Source: an uncultured Kiritimatiellota bacterium (GTDB lineage Bacteria; Verrucomicrobiota; Kiritimatiellia; RFP12; UBA1067). From it: a stretch of 64,000 nt of DNA. Shown in pieces: positions 51,167 through 59,397 of the stretch (positions within the stretch are counted from its first letter, which is position 1; each line of letters begins with the position of its first letter). Below the pieces are notes generated by a model that saw only the letters and a list, made by a program, of their open reading frames with translations, did not search any database and was not told where the DNA came from. Both the position numbers and the translations under genes were made by a program. The DNA lies in contig CAKTZI010000005.1 of the NCBI GenBank assembly GCA_934635385.1, positions 59,137 to 123,136 on the forward strand. The letters are read 5' to 3'.

Positions 51167-52054
51167 TTACTGCGGAAGCACGTTCAGGCCAACGGCGGCG
51201 AGCGTCTCGCGCAACTGCGCCCGGTTCGCGTCCGTCGTCTCGCAGAGCGGCAGGCGAAAGCCCCGTTCGCACTTGCCGAGCAGGGCCAGCGCCTCCTTGA
51301 CCATGACCGGGTTCACGTCAATGAAGAGGTCATGGAACAGGCGGTAGAATTTCGCATGATAGGTGCGGGCCTCGACGAACTTCCCGTCGCGCGCGAGCCG
51401 GATCATGTCGCCCATCTCCTTCGGAATCACGTTCGACGCGACGGAGATGACGCCCTCGGCGCCGACGGACATCATCGGCAGCGCGAGCGAATCGTCTCCG
51501 GAGAGAACCGTGAAGTCGGGCAGACGGCTCTTGATCGCCGAGACGCGCTCGACGGAGCCGGCGGCCTCCTTGATCGCGACGACATTCGGATGCCGCGCAA
51601 GGCGTTCGACGACGTCGAGCGGAATCTCCCGCCCCGCGCGGCCGGGCACGTTGTAGAGGATGACCGGCAGGCCGAGGTCGGCGACCGTCATGAAGTGGCG
51701 ATAGAGCCCTTCCGGGTTCGGCTTGTTGTAGTAGGGCGTCACCTGCAGGCAGGCGTCCGCCCCACCGGCGGCGATCGCCGCCTGCGTGAGCGAGACGGCC
51801 TCAGCCGTCGCGTTCGCGCCCGTGCCCGCGACGATCTTGCACTTGCCCGCCGCAAACTCGATCGTCTTCTCGATGACCTTGTGATGTTCTTCGTGCGACA
51901 GCGTCGGGGACTCCCCCGACGTGCCGACGGAGCAGATGCCTTCGACGCCCGCCGCCGTCTGTTCTTCGACAAGCGCCTTCAGCGCGCCGTAGTCAACCGA
52001 CCCGTCCTTTGCGAACGGCGTCACCAATGCCGTGATTGTTCCGAAAATCTTCAT
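51167..52054 (-). CDS. dapA: 4-hydroxy-tetrahydrodipicolinate synthase
   Basis: Condenses pyruvate with aspartate semialdehyde on the way to lysine and diaminopimelate. The 295-residue protein has GTSGESPTLSHEEH (with the Thr of the proton relay), TPYYNKPNPEGLY (catalytic Tyr), YNVPGRAG (carboxylate-binding Arg) and AIKEAAG (Schiff-base Lys). These point to true DapA rather than a sugar-acid aldolase, although the operon partner is a pectinase and a keto-deoxy-sugar aldolase role should be kept in mind. The start at 52054 lies seven bases after the -10 box. Confidence 0.88.
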   Translation of the reverse strand: MKIFGTITALVTPFAKDGSVDYGALKALVEEQTAAGVEGICSVGTSGESPTLSHEEHHKVIEKTIEFAAGKCKIVAGTGANATAEAVSLTQAAIAAGGADACLQVTPYYNKPNPEGLYRHFMTVADLGLPVILYNVPGRAGREIPLDVVERLARHPNVVAIKEAAGSVERVSAIKSRLPDFTVLSGDDSLALPMMSVGAEGVISVASNVIPKEMGDMIRLARDGKFVEARTYHAKFYRLFHDLFIDVNPVMVKEALALLGKCERGFRLPLCETTDANRAQLRETLAAVGLNVLPQ

Positions 52055-52061
52055 GGCGCGT

Positions 52062-52070
52062 ATTATATCA
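52062..52070 (-). promoter_or_regulatory. Leaderless-type promoter of dapA
   Basis: On the minus strand TTTTTGA-TATAAT ends at 52062, then seven bases and the ATG at 52054. Confidence 0.7.
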
Positions 52071-52095
52071 AAAACCCGCGCCGTGCCGCGACGGG

Positions 52096-53901
52096 TCAGA
52101 GGACGATGTTGCCGAGGTCGGGGATCTTCTGCGTCATCCACGCCTTGCAGGCCGTGTAGATCTCGTGCGCCGTCAGGTCGTCGCCCAGCGCCTCGACCGC
52201 TGCCGCGTAGTCGTCGAGGTCGGCGCGCGTGAGGCGCGAGAGCAGCTTCGAGATGACGGGGATGTACGTCGCGGACATCGAGAGCGCGTCGATGCCCATC
52301 GCAGCCCAGAGGATGCCGACGATCGGGTCGGACGCGGACTCGCCGCAGACGCTCACCTTGATGCCCTGCGCGCGCGCGGCCGCGATCACGCCGCGCATGA
52401 GCCGCAGGATCGCCGGGTTCGTCGGCTGGTAGAGGTGCGCGACCGACTCGTTGCCCCGGTCGGCCGCCATCGTGTACTGCACGAGGTCGTTCGTGCCGAT
52501 CGAGAAGAAGTCGACGTGCTTCGCGAGCGCCGCCGCGTTGAGCGCCGCCGACGGCACCTCGATCATCGCGCCGACGGGCATCTTCGGGTCGTAGGCGAGC
52601 CCTTCCGCGTCCAGCCCGCGCCGCACCTCGTCGAGGATCTTCGCCGCCGCGCGCAGCTCCTCGACGCACGCGATCATCGGGTACATGAGGGACACGTTTC
52701 CCTCGGCCGACGCGCGCAGCACGGCCCGGAGCTGCGTCCGCATGACGTCCGGGTGCGACAGCAGGTAGCGGATCGACCGGTTGCCGAGGAACGGGTTCGA
52801 CTCGCGCTGCGCCGTGTCCGTCCGCTGCGAGATGCCGCGCACCAGCTTGTCGCCGCCGATGTCGAGCGCGCGGATCGTGACGGCCCCCCGGTCGGAGAGC
52901 GTCTTCGCGAAGCGCGCGACGTCGCGGTAGGCCGCGAACTGCTTCTCTTCGGACGGCTCGCCCTCCTCGTTGAGCCAGAGGTATTCGCTGCGGTAGAGGC
53001 CGACGCCGCGCGCGCCGAGCTCGCGCACGCCCTCCAGCGGCGCGCCGGGATGGAGGTTCGCGCAGAGGAGCACTTCGCCGCCGCCCTTCAGCGTCCCCGC
53101 CGGCGCGCCCGTGAAGACCTCCTCCGAAATCTCGCGCTGGCGCTCCATGAGGTCGCGGAAGTCGAGGATCGTCCGCGCGGTGGGGCGCACCGTGACGTGG
53201 CCGAGCGTGCCGTCCAGCAGCACCGTGTCGCCGGCGCGCACGCACGACGTGACGTCGCCGAGGCCCGTGACGGCCGGGATGCCCATCGCGCGCGCGAGGA
53301 GCGCGACGTGGCTCGTCGTCGAGCCGCCGTTCGTCGCGAAGCCCAGCACGAGCTCGCGCGGCAGCTGCACCGTCTCGGACGGCGTCAGGTCGTCCGCAAT
53401 GATGATGGACGGCGTCTTCAGCTCGAGGTGCGGATCGACCGCGAAGCCGAGCAGGTTCTTGAGGAGGCGGCGCTCGACGTCATCGAAGTCGCGCACGCGC
53501 TCGCGGAAATACGGGTCGTTCATCCGCTCGAACACCGCCCGCGCGCGGTTGACCGTGCGCCGCACGGCCGCCTCGGCGTTCAGCCGCTCGTCGCGGATGG
53601 CCTTCTCGATCTCGCCGACGAGGGCGGGGTCCTCGATCAGCATCAGGTGGCACTCGAAGATGCGCGCGTCGCCGCCGCCCGTGCGCGCCTTCAGCACGGA
53701 GACGAGGCCCTCGAGGTCGCGTCGCGTCTCGAAGAGCGCGCGCTTGAAGCGCAAAAGCTCGTCGCCCTCCCGGCCGGGCTCGACCAGGTATTCGGGCACG
53801 GGGATGTCGCCGTCCCCGCGATAGACGAACGCGGGGCCGAGGGCGTAGCCGCGGGCCGTCGCCAGCCCCGACAGCGTCTGCATCTCCGGCTTACTGCTCA
53901 T
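52096..53901 (-). CDS. ptsI: PTS enzyme I
   Basis: Transfers phosphate from phosphoenolpyruvate to HPr. The 601-residue protein has the phosphohistidine motif GGSTTSHVALLARAMGIPAV, the PEP-binding block ESNPFLGNRSIRY and YPMIACVEELRAA, FFSIGTNDLVQYTMAADR and VCGESASDP. The length is slightly above the usual 570-575. The start at 53901 overlaps the end of ptsH by 11 bases; MQTLSG six residues in is an alternative. No EII gene is visible, so this PTS may be mainly regulatory. Confidence 0.95.
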   Translation of the reverse strand: MSSKPEMQTLSGLATARGYALGPAFVYRGDGDIPVPEYLVEPGREGDELLRFKRALFETRRDLEGLVSVLKARTGGGDARIFECHLMLIEDPALVGEIEKAIRDERLNAEAAVRRTVNRARAVFERMNDPYFRERVRDFDDVERRLLKNLLGFAVDPHLELKTPSIIIADDLTPSETVQLPRELVLGFATNGGSTTSHVALLARAMGIPAVTGLGDVTSCVRAGDTVLLDGTLGHVTVRPTARTILDFRDLMERQREISEEVFTGAPAGTLKGGGEVLLCANLHPGAPLEGVRELGARGVGLYRSEYLWLNEEGEPSEEKQFAAYRDVARFAKTLSDRGAVTIRALDIGGDKLVRGISQRTDTAQRESNPFLGNRSIRYLLSHPDVMRTQLRAVLRASAEGNVSLMYPMIACVEELRAAAKILDEVRRGLDAEGLAYDPKMPVGAMIEVPSAALNAAALAKHVDFFSIGTNDLVQYTMAADRGNESVAHLYQPTNPAILRLMRGVIAAARAQGIKVSVCGESASDPIVGILWAAMGIDALSMSATYIPVISKLLSRLTRADLDDYAAAVEALGDDLTAHEIYTACKAWMTQKIPDLGNIVL

Positions 53902-54175
53902 CCGGGATGTCGAACTTGCGCCCGATCAGGGCCGCGAGGTCGTCCAGCGCCTCCTGGGCCTGGGGGCCGCTCGCGGAGATCTTAAGGACCGATCCGCAGA
54001 CGGCCTCCAGCGTCATCAGCGCCATGATCGACTTGCCCGAGACGACGTTTCCGTCCTTCTCGACCTCGATCTCGGCGTCGTACTTGCTGGCGGTCTTCGC
54101 GAAAAGGCCCGCCGGACGCACGTGCATGCCGTAGCGGTTCTGGAGCGTCAGCTCGCGTGTGATTTTCTCGGCCAT
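53891..54175 (-). CDS. ptsH: Phosphocarrier protein HPr
   Basis: A 94-residue HPr with the phosphorylation His in RYGMHVRPAGLF and the regulatory Ser in VVSGKSIMALMTLE, the target of HPr kinase. Both key residues are present, so both PTS and regulatory phosphorylation are possible. The gene follows hprK by three bases. Confidence 0.95.
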   Translation of the reverse strand: MAEKITRELTLQNRYGMHVRPAGLFAKTASKYDAEIEVEKDGNVVSGKSIMALMTLEAVCGSVLKISASGPQAQEALDDLAALIGRKFDIPDEQ

Positions 54176-54178
54176 GAT

Positions 54179-55195
54179 TTACCTTCTTCCCTTCCTTTTG
54201 ACAGTGACAGAAACCTTCTTCGCAGCCTCCTGCTCCGCCCGCAGGCGAAGCCGCTCCGACAGCGCGCCGACGGGGTCTCCGCCGGCCTGCAGGAGCTTCT
54301 GCTGCATCGCCGCGGTCTCAACGAGATTGACGAGATCGCGCCCCTCCGAAACGGGGATGATGATGTTCGGAACCTCGACGCCGAGGATCGTCCGCACACG
54401 CCGCGTCTGGCCGATGCGGTCGATCTGGCTCGCGACGTCCTCCAGCCGCTTGAACGTGATGACGAGGTCGAGGCGCTTCTCGCCGCGCACGGCCTGCACG
54501 CCGAAGAGGCTCGGCACGTGCATGATGCCGATGCCCCGGATCTCCATGTAGCCGGCCGTCGAGTCGGACGCCGACCCGTAGATCAGGTTGTTGCCGATCT
54601 CGCGCCGCACGCACGTCAGGTCGTCCGCCACGAGCGCGTGGCCGCGCTTGACGAGGCCAAGCGCCGTCTCGGACTTGCCGAGGCCCGGGTCGCCCTCGAA
54701 GAGGACGCCGAGCCCGCAGACCTCGACCATCGTGCCGTAGATCGTCGCCGACGGCGCGCGCAGGCGCTCGAACACGAACGCGCTGTTGTGCACGAAGTGC
54801 CGCGTCTTCATCGGCGTGGCCATCAGCACCGCGCCCGCCGTCTCGGCGAACGCGGTCTCGACCGGACTCGGCCTCTGGCCGTTCGCGAAGACGAAGCAGA
54901 ACGCCTTGCGGTCGACGAGCGCCTTGAACCGCTCGCGGCGGACGTCCGGCGCGAGCGAGTCGAGGTAGGACATCTCGGCCGTGCCGAGGAGCTGCAGGCG
55001 CTTCCAGGCGAAGTGCCGGTAGAAGCCCGCGAGCGCGAGGCCCGGCCGGTTCGCGATCGGCTCCTCGATCACGCGGTCGAGGTTCTTCCCGCCCGCGACG
55101 AGCGTGAGGGACAGCTCCGCCCGGCCGGCCTCGTAGAAGTCGGCCGCCGTCACGGCGCGTCCCTTTTCGCTCGCCTTGGTGGGCAGGTGATCCAT
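54179..55195 (-). CDS. hprK: HPr kinase/phosphorylase
   Basis: Adds and removes phosphate at the regulatory Ser of HPr. The 338-residue protein has the N-terminal HprK domain (LSLTLVAGGKNLDR), the P-loop GDPGLGKSE, LVADDLTCVRR and the signature MEIRGIGIMHVPSLFG. The length is normal. It lies between hpf and ptsH in an operon that also holds the lpt genes, an order found in Gram-negative bacteria with regulatory PTS systems. Confidence 0.95.
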   Translation of the reverse strand: MDHLPTKASEKGRAVTAADFYEAGRAELSLTLVAGGKNLDRVIEEPIANRPGLALAGFYRHFAWKRLQLLGTAEMSYLDSLAPDVRRERFKALVDRKAFCFVFANGQRPSPVETAFAETAGAVLMATPMKTRHFVHNSAFVFERLRAPSATIYGTMVEVCGLGVLFEGDPGLGKSETALGLVKRGHALVADDLTCVRREIGNNLIYGSASDSTAGYMEIRGIGIMHVPSLFGVQAVRGEKRLDLVITFKRLEDVASQIDRIGQTRRVRTILGVEVPNIIIPVSEGRDLVNLVETAAMQQKLLQAGGDPVGALSERLRLRAEQEAAKKVSVTVKRKGRR

Positions 55196-55203
55196 CGCGC
55201 CCC

Positions 55204-55539
55204 TCAGTTCTTGACGGACGCCGCGCGCTGCTCGCGCACCTTGCCCTTGCGCGCCTTCACGCGCATGCGGAGGAGCTGGCGCTCGGCCCGCGCCGCCGCC
55301 GCGTCGATGACGCTCTTGCCGCTCTCGGAGAACTCCTTCGCGCCGACGGCGACCTCGCCGAGGCGGTTCGCCACGACTTCGGCCATGTACATGTGCTTCT
55401 TGATGTCGACGTCGATCACGAGCGCGACCTTCGTCACTTTCGGAAACTTCGCCTTCAGCTGCTCCATGCGGCGTTCCGCGTAGTCCTTCAGCGCCTCGAT
55501 CCGCACGTCGCTGTGTCTCATGGTGATTTCGATGCTCAT
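55204..55539 (-). CDS. hpf: Ribosome hibernation promoting factor
   Basis: Binds the 30S subunit and promotes inactive ribosome dimers or blocks translation in starved cells. The 111-residue protein starts MSIEITMRHSDVRIEALKDY and has KHMYMAEVVANRLGEVAVGA; it is a short form without the C-terminal dimerisation domain. The ATG at 55539 has an AAAGGAG site. The same gene lies at the same operon position in E. coli (after lptB-rpoN), but no rpoN is present here. Confidence 0.9.
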   Translation of the reverse strand: MSIEITMRHSDVRIEALKDYAERRMEQLKAKFPKVTKVALVIDVDIKKHMYMAEVVANRLGEVAVGAKEFSESGKSVIDAAAARAERQLLRMRVKARKGKVREQRAASVKN

Positions 55540-55615
55540 CTTCTTTTTCTCCTTTCGATTGGCCCGTCCGGGACCGCCGGCAAACCGGCCGGCGCCCCGG
55601 CGCAAGGCCGGTTCA

Positions 55616-56404
55616 CTACATCCTGAAATTCTCCCCCAGGTACTTCTCGCGCACCTCCGGGTCGGCGACGAGCTCGTCGCTCGTGCCCTCGCGCAGGAGG
55701 CGGCCGTCGTAGACGAGGTACGCGCGGTTGACGACCGAGAGCGTCTCGCGCACGTTGTGGTCGGTGATGATCACGCCGAGGCCCTTCGCCGCGAGCCGCC
55801 GCACGATGTCCTGGATCTCGTTCACGCTCAGCGGGTCGACGCCCGCGAACGGCTCGTCGAGCATGAGGATCGCCGGGTCGCGCACGAGCGCGCGGGCGAT
55901 CTCCAGCTTGCGCCGCTCGCCGCCCGAGAGCGTGTAGGCCGGCTGGCGGGCGACCTTCATGAGGTCGAACGGCGACAGCAGCTCCTCGGCGCGCGCGTCT
56001 CGTTCCTTCCGCGAGAGCGGCAGCGTCTCCAGGATCGCCATCACGTTGTCCCACACCGACAGCTTGCGGAAGACGCTCGGCTCCTGCGCGAGATAGCCGA
56101 GCCCCTTGCGGGCGCGGACGTACATCGGGCAGTCCGTGATGTCCTCGCCGCGCAGGACGACCCGCCCCGACTCGGGCTTCACGAGGCCGACGATCATGTA
56201 GAACGTCGTCGTCTTCCCCGCGCCGTTCGGGCCGAGGATGCCGACGATCTCGCCGCATGAGCATTTGACGCTCATGCCGCTGACGACCGTGCGGTCGCCG
56301 TAGACCTTCACGAGATCCGTCGCCACGAGGTCGGGCGCGCCGCCCGCCTTCTCCGCGCGCTCGTTCGCCATCGCGCGCATCGCCTCCATCACCAAGTCGC
56401 TCAT
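55616..56404 (-). CDS. lptB: LPS export ABC transporter ATP-binding protein
   Basis: Powers lipopolysaccharide extraction by LptFG. The 262-residue protein has Walker A GPNGAGKTT, the LptB-type segment RKGLGYLAQEPSVFRKLSVW, signature TLSGGERRK, Walker B ILMLDEPFAGVDP and the switch His in IITDHNVRETL. An N-terminal extension of about 25 residues is longer than usual. It overlaps lptA by four bases. Confidence 0.95.
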   Translation of the reverse strand: MSDLVMEAMRAMANERAEKAGGAPDLVATDLVKVYGDRTVVSGMSVKCSCGEIVGILGPNGAGKTTTFYMIVGLVKPESGRVVLRGEDITDCPMYVRARKGLGYLAQEPSVFRKLSVWDNVMAILETLPLSRKERDARAEELLSPFDLMKVARQPAYTLSGGERRKLEIARALVRDPAILMLDEPFAGVDPLSVNEIQDIVRRLAAKGLGVIITDHNVRETLSVVNRAYLVYDGRLLREGTSDELVADPEVREKYLGENFRM

Positions 56405-56955
56405 AAGACACTCTCCTTCGCGTCATGTTCGGCCGAGATCGCCGAGTTCGAGACCTCGACCTGCTCCGAGTCGAGCCAGAAGCGGATGCGGTCGCCCTCC
56501 AGGTCGCTTGCGTTCCTGCCGCGCTCGACCAGATGCGCGCGTACGCCCTTCTCGCCGAACATCTCGATCTCGCCCTTTTTCTTGCGGTAGGTCGCCAGCG
56601 CGCACGTCCCGACGCGCGTCTCGTTCGAAATGACGACGTTCCCGGCCGCCACGACGCGCGCGAGGCGGTTCGAGGCCGTGAGGAACGCGAACACGCGATC
56701 CGCGCAGAGCGTGTAGTCGCTTTCGTACTCGACGACCACGTTCCCGTCGAAGAGGATGACGCCCGCCTTGCGGTCGAAGTCGCTCGACACGCTGCGGATG
56801 CGTGCAGACTGGTTGCCCCTCCGATGCCGTTCCACCCCGCGGTCCTCGCGATCGTCATCCTCCGACACGGCAGCGGACGCCTTCGCATCGACAGCCTCGC
56901 GCGGATCCAGCAGCAGCATCACGCCCAGCAGAGCAGAGAGCATCGTCGCCATCAC
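56401..56955 (-). CDS. lptA: LptA/OstA-type periplasmic LPS transport protein
   Basis: Forms the periplasmic bridge for lipopolysaccharide. The 184-residue protein has a hydrophobic start (MMATMLSALLGVMLLL), a charged linker with an EDDDREDRGVERHRR stretch, and the OstA fold pattern FDRKAGVILFDGNVVVEYES, LARVVAAGNVVISN and EGDRIRFWLDSEQVEV. It sits between lptC-like and lptB genes with four-base overlaps on both sides. Confidence 0.82.
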   Translation of the reverse strand: MMATMLSALLGVMLLLDPREAVDAKASAAVSEDDDREDRGVERHRRGNQSARIRSVSSDFDRKAGVILFDGNVVVEYESDYTLCADRVFAFLTASNRLARVVAAGNVVISNETRVGTCALATYRKKKGEIEMFGEKGVRAHLVERGRNASDLEGDRIRFWLDSEQVEVSNSAISAEHDAKESVL

Positions 56956-57521
56956 AGCAGCCCTCCCCCGCCCTTGAGATCCTTCGATTCGAGGTCGGAA
57001 TCCTGCGTCACGCGCACGTACCCCTCCGGCGAGGAGAAGTAGACCCCGCGCCCCCGGAAGACCGTCCCGCCCTGCGTCAGCTTGGCGGGGCCTTCGGCCC
57101 AGCCGCTCTTCGTCAGGCGGTCGACGACGCAGTTCTGCGCCTCCAGCGTCCGGTCAAGCGAACCGTCCTTCTTGAACATGCGCACGACGACGCCCTCCGC
57201 CCAGACGAGCCCGGAGTCCAGGAAGTACTGGGCCTTCTTCGCCTGGATGGACGTCTTCACCGCGCCGTCCGGGAACGTCTCGACCGGGAGCGCCACGTTT
57301 TCCGCCGGCGTCTGGAGGCTCCGGACACACTGCCGGTAGGCTTCGCGCAGACGCTCGACCTCGTGCGTAAGGTCGGCGCGCTTCGCCAGCCACGCGGTCG
57401 AGTCGAACGCCCGCGCGCCCAGCGCCCACAGGCAGAGCGACAGCAGGACGCACGGGCCCGCGCCACGCGCAAGCCCGCCGCCGCCGAACGCGGCACCCGT
57501 CTCGACCCGAAATTTTGTCAT
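56952..57521 (-). CDS. lptC: LptC-like LPS transport protein
   Basis: Probably hands lipopolysaccharide from the LptBFG complex to LptA. The 189-residue protein has a hydrophobic N-terminal segment (GPCVLLSLCLWALGARAF), a short coiled coil (KRADLTHEVERLREAY) and beta-jellyroll-like sequence (VWAEGVVVRMFKKDGSLDRT, AEGPAKLTQGGTVFRGRGVY). The family call rests on position and pattern rather than strong motifs. The ATG at 57521 is seven bases after the -10 box, so the seven-gene operon would have a leaderless mRNA. Confidence 0.65.
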   Translation of the reverse strand: MTKFRVETGAAFGGGGLARGAGPCVLLSLCLWALGARAFDSTAWLAKRADLTHEVERLREAYRQCVRSLQTPAENVALPVETFPDGAVKTSIQAKKAQYFLDSGLVWAEGVVVRMFKKDGSLDRTLEAQNCVVDRLTKSGWAEGPAKLTQGGTVFRGRGVYFSSPEGYVRVTQDSDLESKDLKGGGGLL

Positions 57522-57528
57522 GCCGCGA

Positions 57529-57537
57529 ATTATACCA
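57529..57537 (-). promoter_or_regulatory. Leaderless-type promoter of the lpt-hpf-pts operon
   Basis: On the minus strand TTTTTGG-TATAAT ends at 57529, then seven bases and the ATG at 57521. Confidence 0.7.
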
Positions 57538-57630
57538 AAAACCCCGTGAAAACTCTATCGCGCCGCCTCCGCCTCTTCGGATTTAACGCCCGGCAAACTC
57601 CATGAGCGCAAGTCGGCCGTCCGCAACCAC

Positions 57631-58283
57631 CTAAAGCGCCGCGAACAGCAACGTCATCTCGCGCTCCTCGCCGTCGACCTCGACGAGGGCCCGCACCCGC
57701 CGCAACGTCTCGGGGTGCTTCTTTGCGGTGTCCGCCGCCGTCAGCCGGACGGTCTCGTCCGACAGGACGCCGCCCGACGCCTCGCGGCTCTCCACGACCT
57801 CGTGCCTCATGCCGTCCTTCTGCCGGAGGACCCAGTACACCTCCCTCGCCGTCAGGCCGTGGAGGAACCCGAAGTCGACGTACGCCCTGTCCGCGAGCAG
57901 GACGTCCCCGCCCTTCATGTCCTTCGTGAGCGCGTCCGCCATCGTGGAGTCGTGGGGCTTCCCGGCCTCGATGCGCACGACAGACGGGACGGACGAGCCC
58001 ACGGGCAGCCGGACGTGCATCTTCGCCGCCGCCTTCCGGCTCCTGTACGGGCAGCTGGCGATGCAGGTGTGCGCGAGCCTGATGACCGTCGAGTCGATGG
58101 CGAAGATGCCTCGCTTCCTGAAGCGTGCGAGAACGTGTTGCGCCTCCCCGGCGTCGCGTTGCGCACGAGCCTGAGCTTCCGCCTGTTCAGGTCGGCGTCA
58201 TCGCAGATCTCCGTGAGGCACGACGCGCGGGAGATGTGGCCGAGGATGAGCATGGCGAAGTGGCTCGTCGCCGAGAACCATGG
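57631..58283 (-). pseudogene. IS4-like transposase with DUF4372-type start, broken
   Basis: The N-terminal part reads SHFAMLILGHISRASCLTEI and RLVRNATPGRRNTFSHA, as in DUF4372-containing IS4-family transposases. Near 58130 the frame shifts. The continuing frame has IFAIDSTVIRLAHTC (first catalytic Asp) and LLADRAYVDFGFL (second Asp) and stops at 57631 before the catalytic Glu region. Both start and end are missing, and no clean inverted repeats are visible, so the insertion sequence is dead. It separates the lpt operon from the sugar cluster. Confidence 0.75.
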
Positions 58284-58317
58284 TAGTGTTCCTTTCCGAA
58301 TTTCTTGAATCAGCCCT

Positions 58318-59397
58318 TTACCTGACCTTCGCGATCTTGCCGGACTGGATCGACTCGTAACAGCCGAGCATGGCCTCGATCGTCTGGCGGTGCCACTTCA
58401 GATTGATGAGCGGCTGCTTGTGTTCGCGGATGCAGGCGACGAACTCGTCGATGAGGCCGATCCACTCGTCGAAGTACGTGTACTGCACCGTGTAGCGGTC
58501 GTTCGGCGCGCCGTTGTGGTAGACGTTCGGGCCGAAGCAGTCGCATGAGAGCATCCCCTTCTCGCCCGTGATCGTGAGGTTCACCTCCATGCGCTTCGGG
58601 AAGCGCTCCCAGCCCGGCCCCGGCACCTTGATCCTCTCCTCCAGGCGCGACCACGACGGGTCGAAGAGGAACGCCGTGCCGTCCTTCATCTTGCCGACAG
58701 CCATCAGCATGTCCTCGACCTTGAGACCGTCGCGCAGGTTCGGCGCGACCTCGGCGTAGATGTAGTCGAAGTCCGAGCCCGTCAGGTGGCGGATGAGGTC
58801 GAAGATGTGCGGATGGTCGCACAAGGCGCCGCCCTTGAAGCGCGGGTCGCCCTTCTTCAGGTGTTCGACCTTGCCGAAGCTCGCCTGCGGGTCGCCCTGC
58901 CACGGGAACGCCCACACCGGCGAGAGCGTGATGTTCGTCGCCTGCACGGCCTTGATCCTGCCGATCGCGCCATCCTTGATGAGCTTCTTCAGTCGCCGGA
59001 CGACGGCGTTGTAGTGCATCTCCAGCTCGACCTGGCAGACGACGCCCGCCTTGTCGCACATGGCGACCATCTCGTCGTATTCTTTCATGTCGAAGGTCGG
59101 GATCTTCATCGAGAGGATGTGGATGCCCTTCTCGGCGCACCACTTCATCTGCGCGAAGTGCTGGTCGTTCGCGGACGCGATGACGACGGCCTCGATGTCG
59201 GGATGCTTGGCGTACATCTCCTCGGGGTCGAGGTAGCAGGGAACGCCCGTCTTGTAGAGTTCGTAGGTCTTCTTCGCGTCCGCGTCCTGCGCGCAGCTCG
59301 CGACCCAGTCGAGCTTCTTGTTGTCGAGAAGCGTCTGGTAGTACTTGCGGGTATGGCCGTGGGTCATGCCCATCATGGCGATCTTGACTGGTTTCAT
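58318..59397 (-). CDS. Gfo/Idh/MocA-family oxidoreductase
   Basis: A probable NAD(P)-dependent sugar or inositol dehydrogenase. The 359-residue protein has a Rossmann start (KIAMMGMTHGHTRKYY; the usual GxGxxG is altered to GMTHGHT), the block DIEAVVIASANDQHFAQMKW and the EKGIHILSMKIPTF region in place of the usual EKP-type motif, so the catalytic Lys is shifted or replaced. CDHPHIFDLIRHLTGSD is typical of the family. The ATG overlaps the stop of the preceding gene by one base (TAATG). Confidence 0.82.
   Translation of the reverse strand: MKPVKIAMMGMTHGHTRKYYQTLLDNKKLDWVASCAQDADAKKTYELYKTGVPCYLDPEEMYAKHPDIEAVVIASANDQHFAQMKWCAEKGIHILSMKIPTFDMKEYDEMVAMCDKAGVVCQVELEMHYNAVVRRLKKLIKDGAIGRIKAVQATNITLSPVWAFPWQGDPQASFGKVEHLKKGDPRFKGGALCDHPHIFDLIRHLTGSDFDYIYAEVAPNLRDGLKVEDMLMAVGKMKDGTAFLFDPSWSRLEERIKVPGPGWERFPKRMEVNLTITGEKGMLSCDCFGPNVYHNGAPNDRYTVQYTYFDEWIGLIDEFVACIREHKQPLINLKWHRQTIEAMLGCYESIQSGKIAKVR

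Noticed and set aside
51167..52054. dapA as a pectin-pathway keto-deoxy-sugar aldolase
   Set aside because: The operon context suggested it, but the YNVPGR arginine and the GTSGES Thr motif fit true dihydrodipicolinate synthase. Kept only as a minor alternative.
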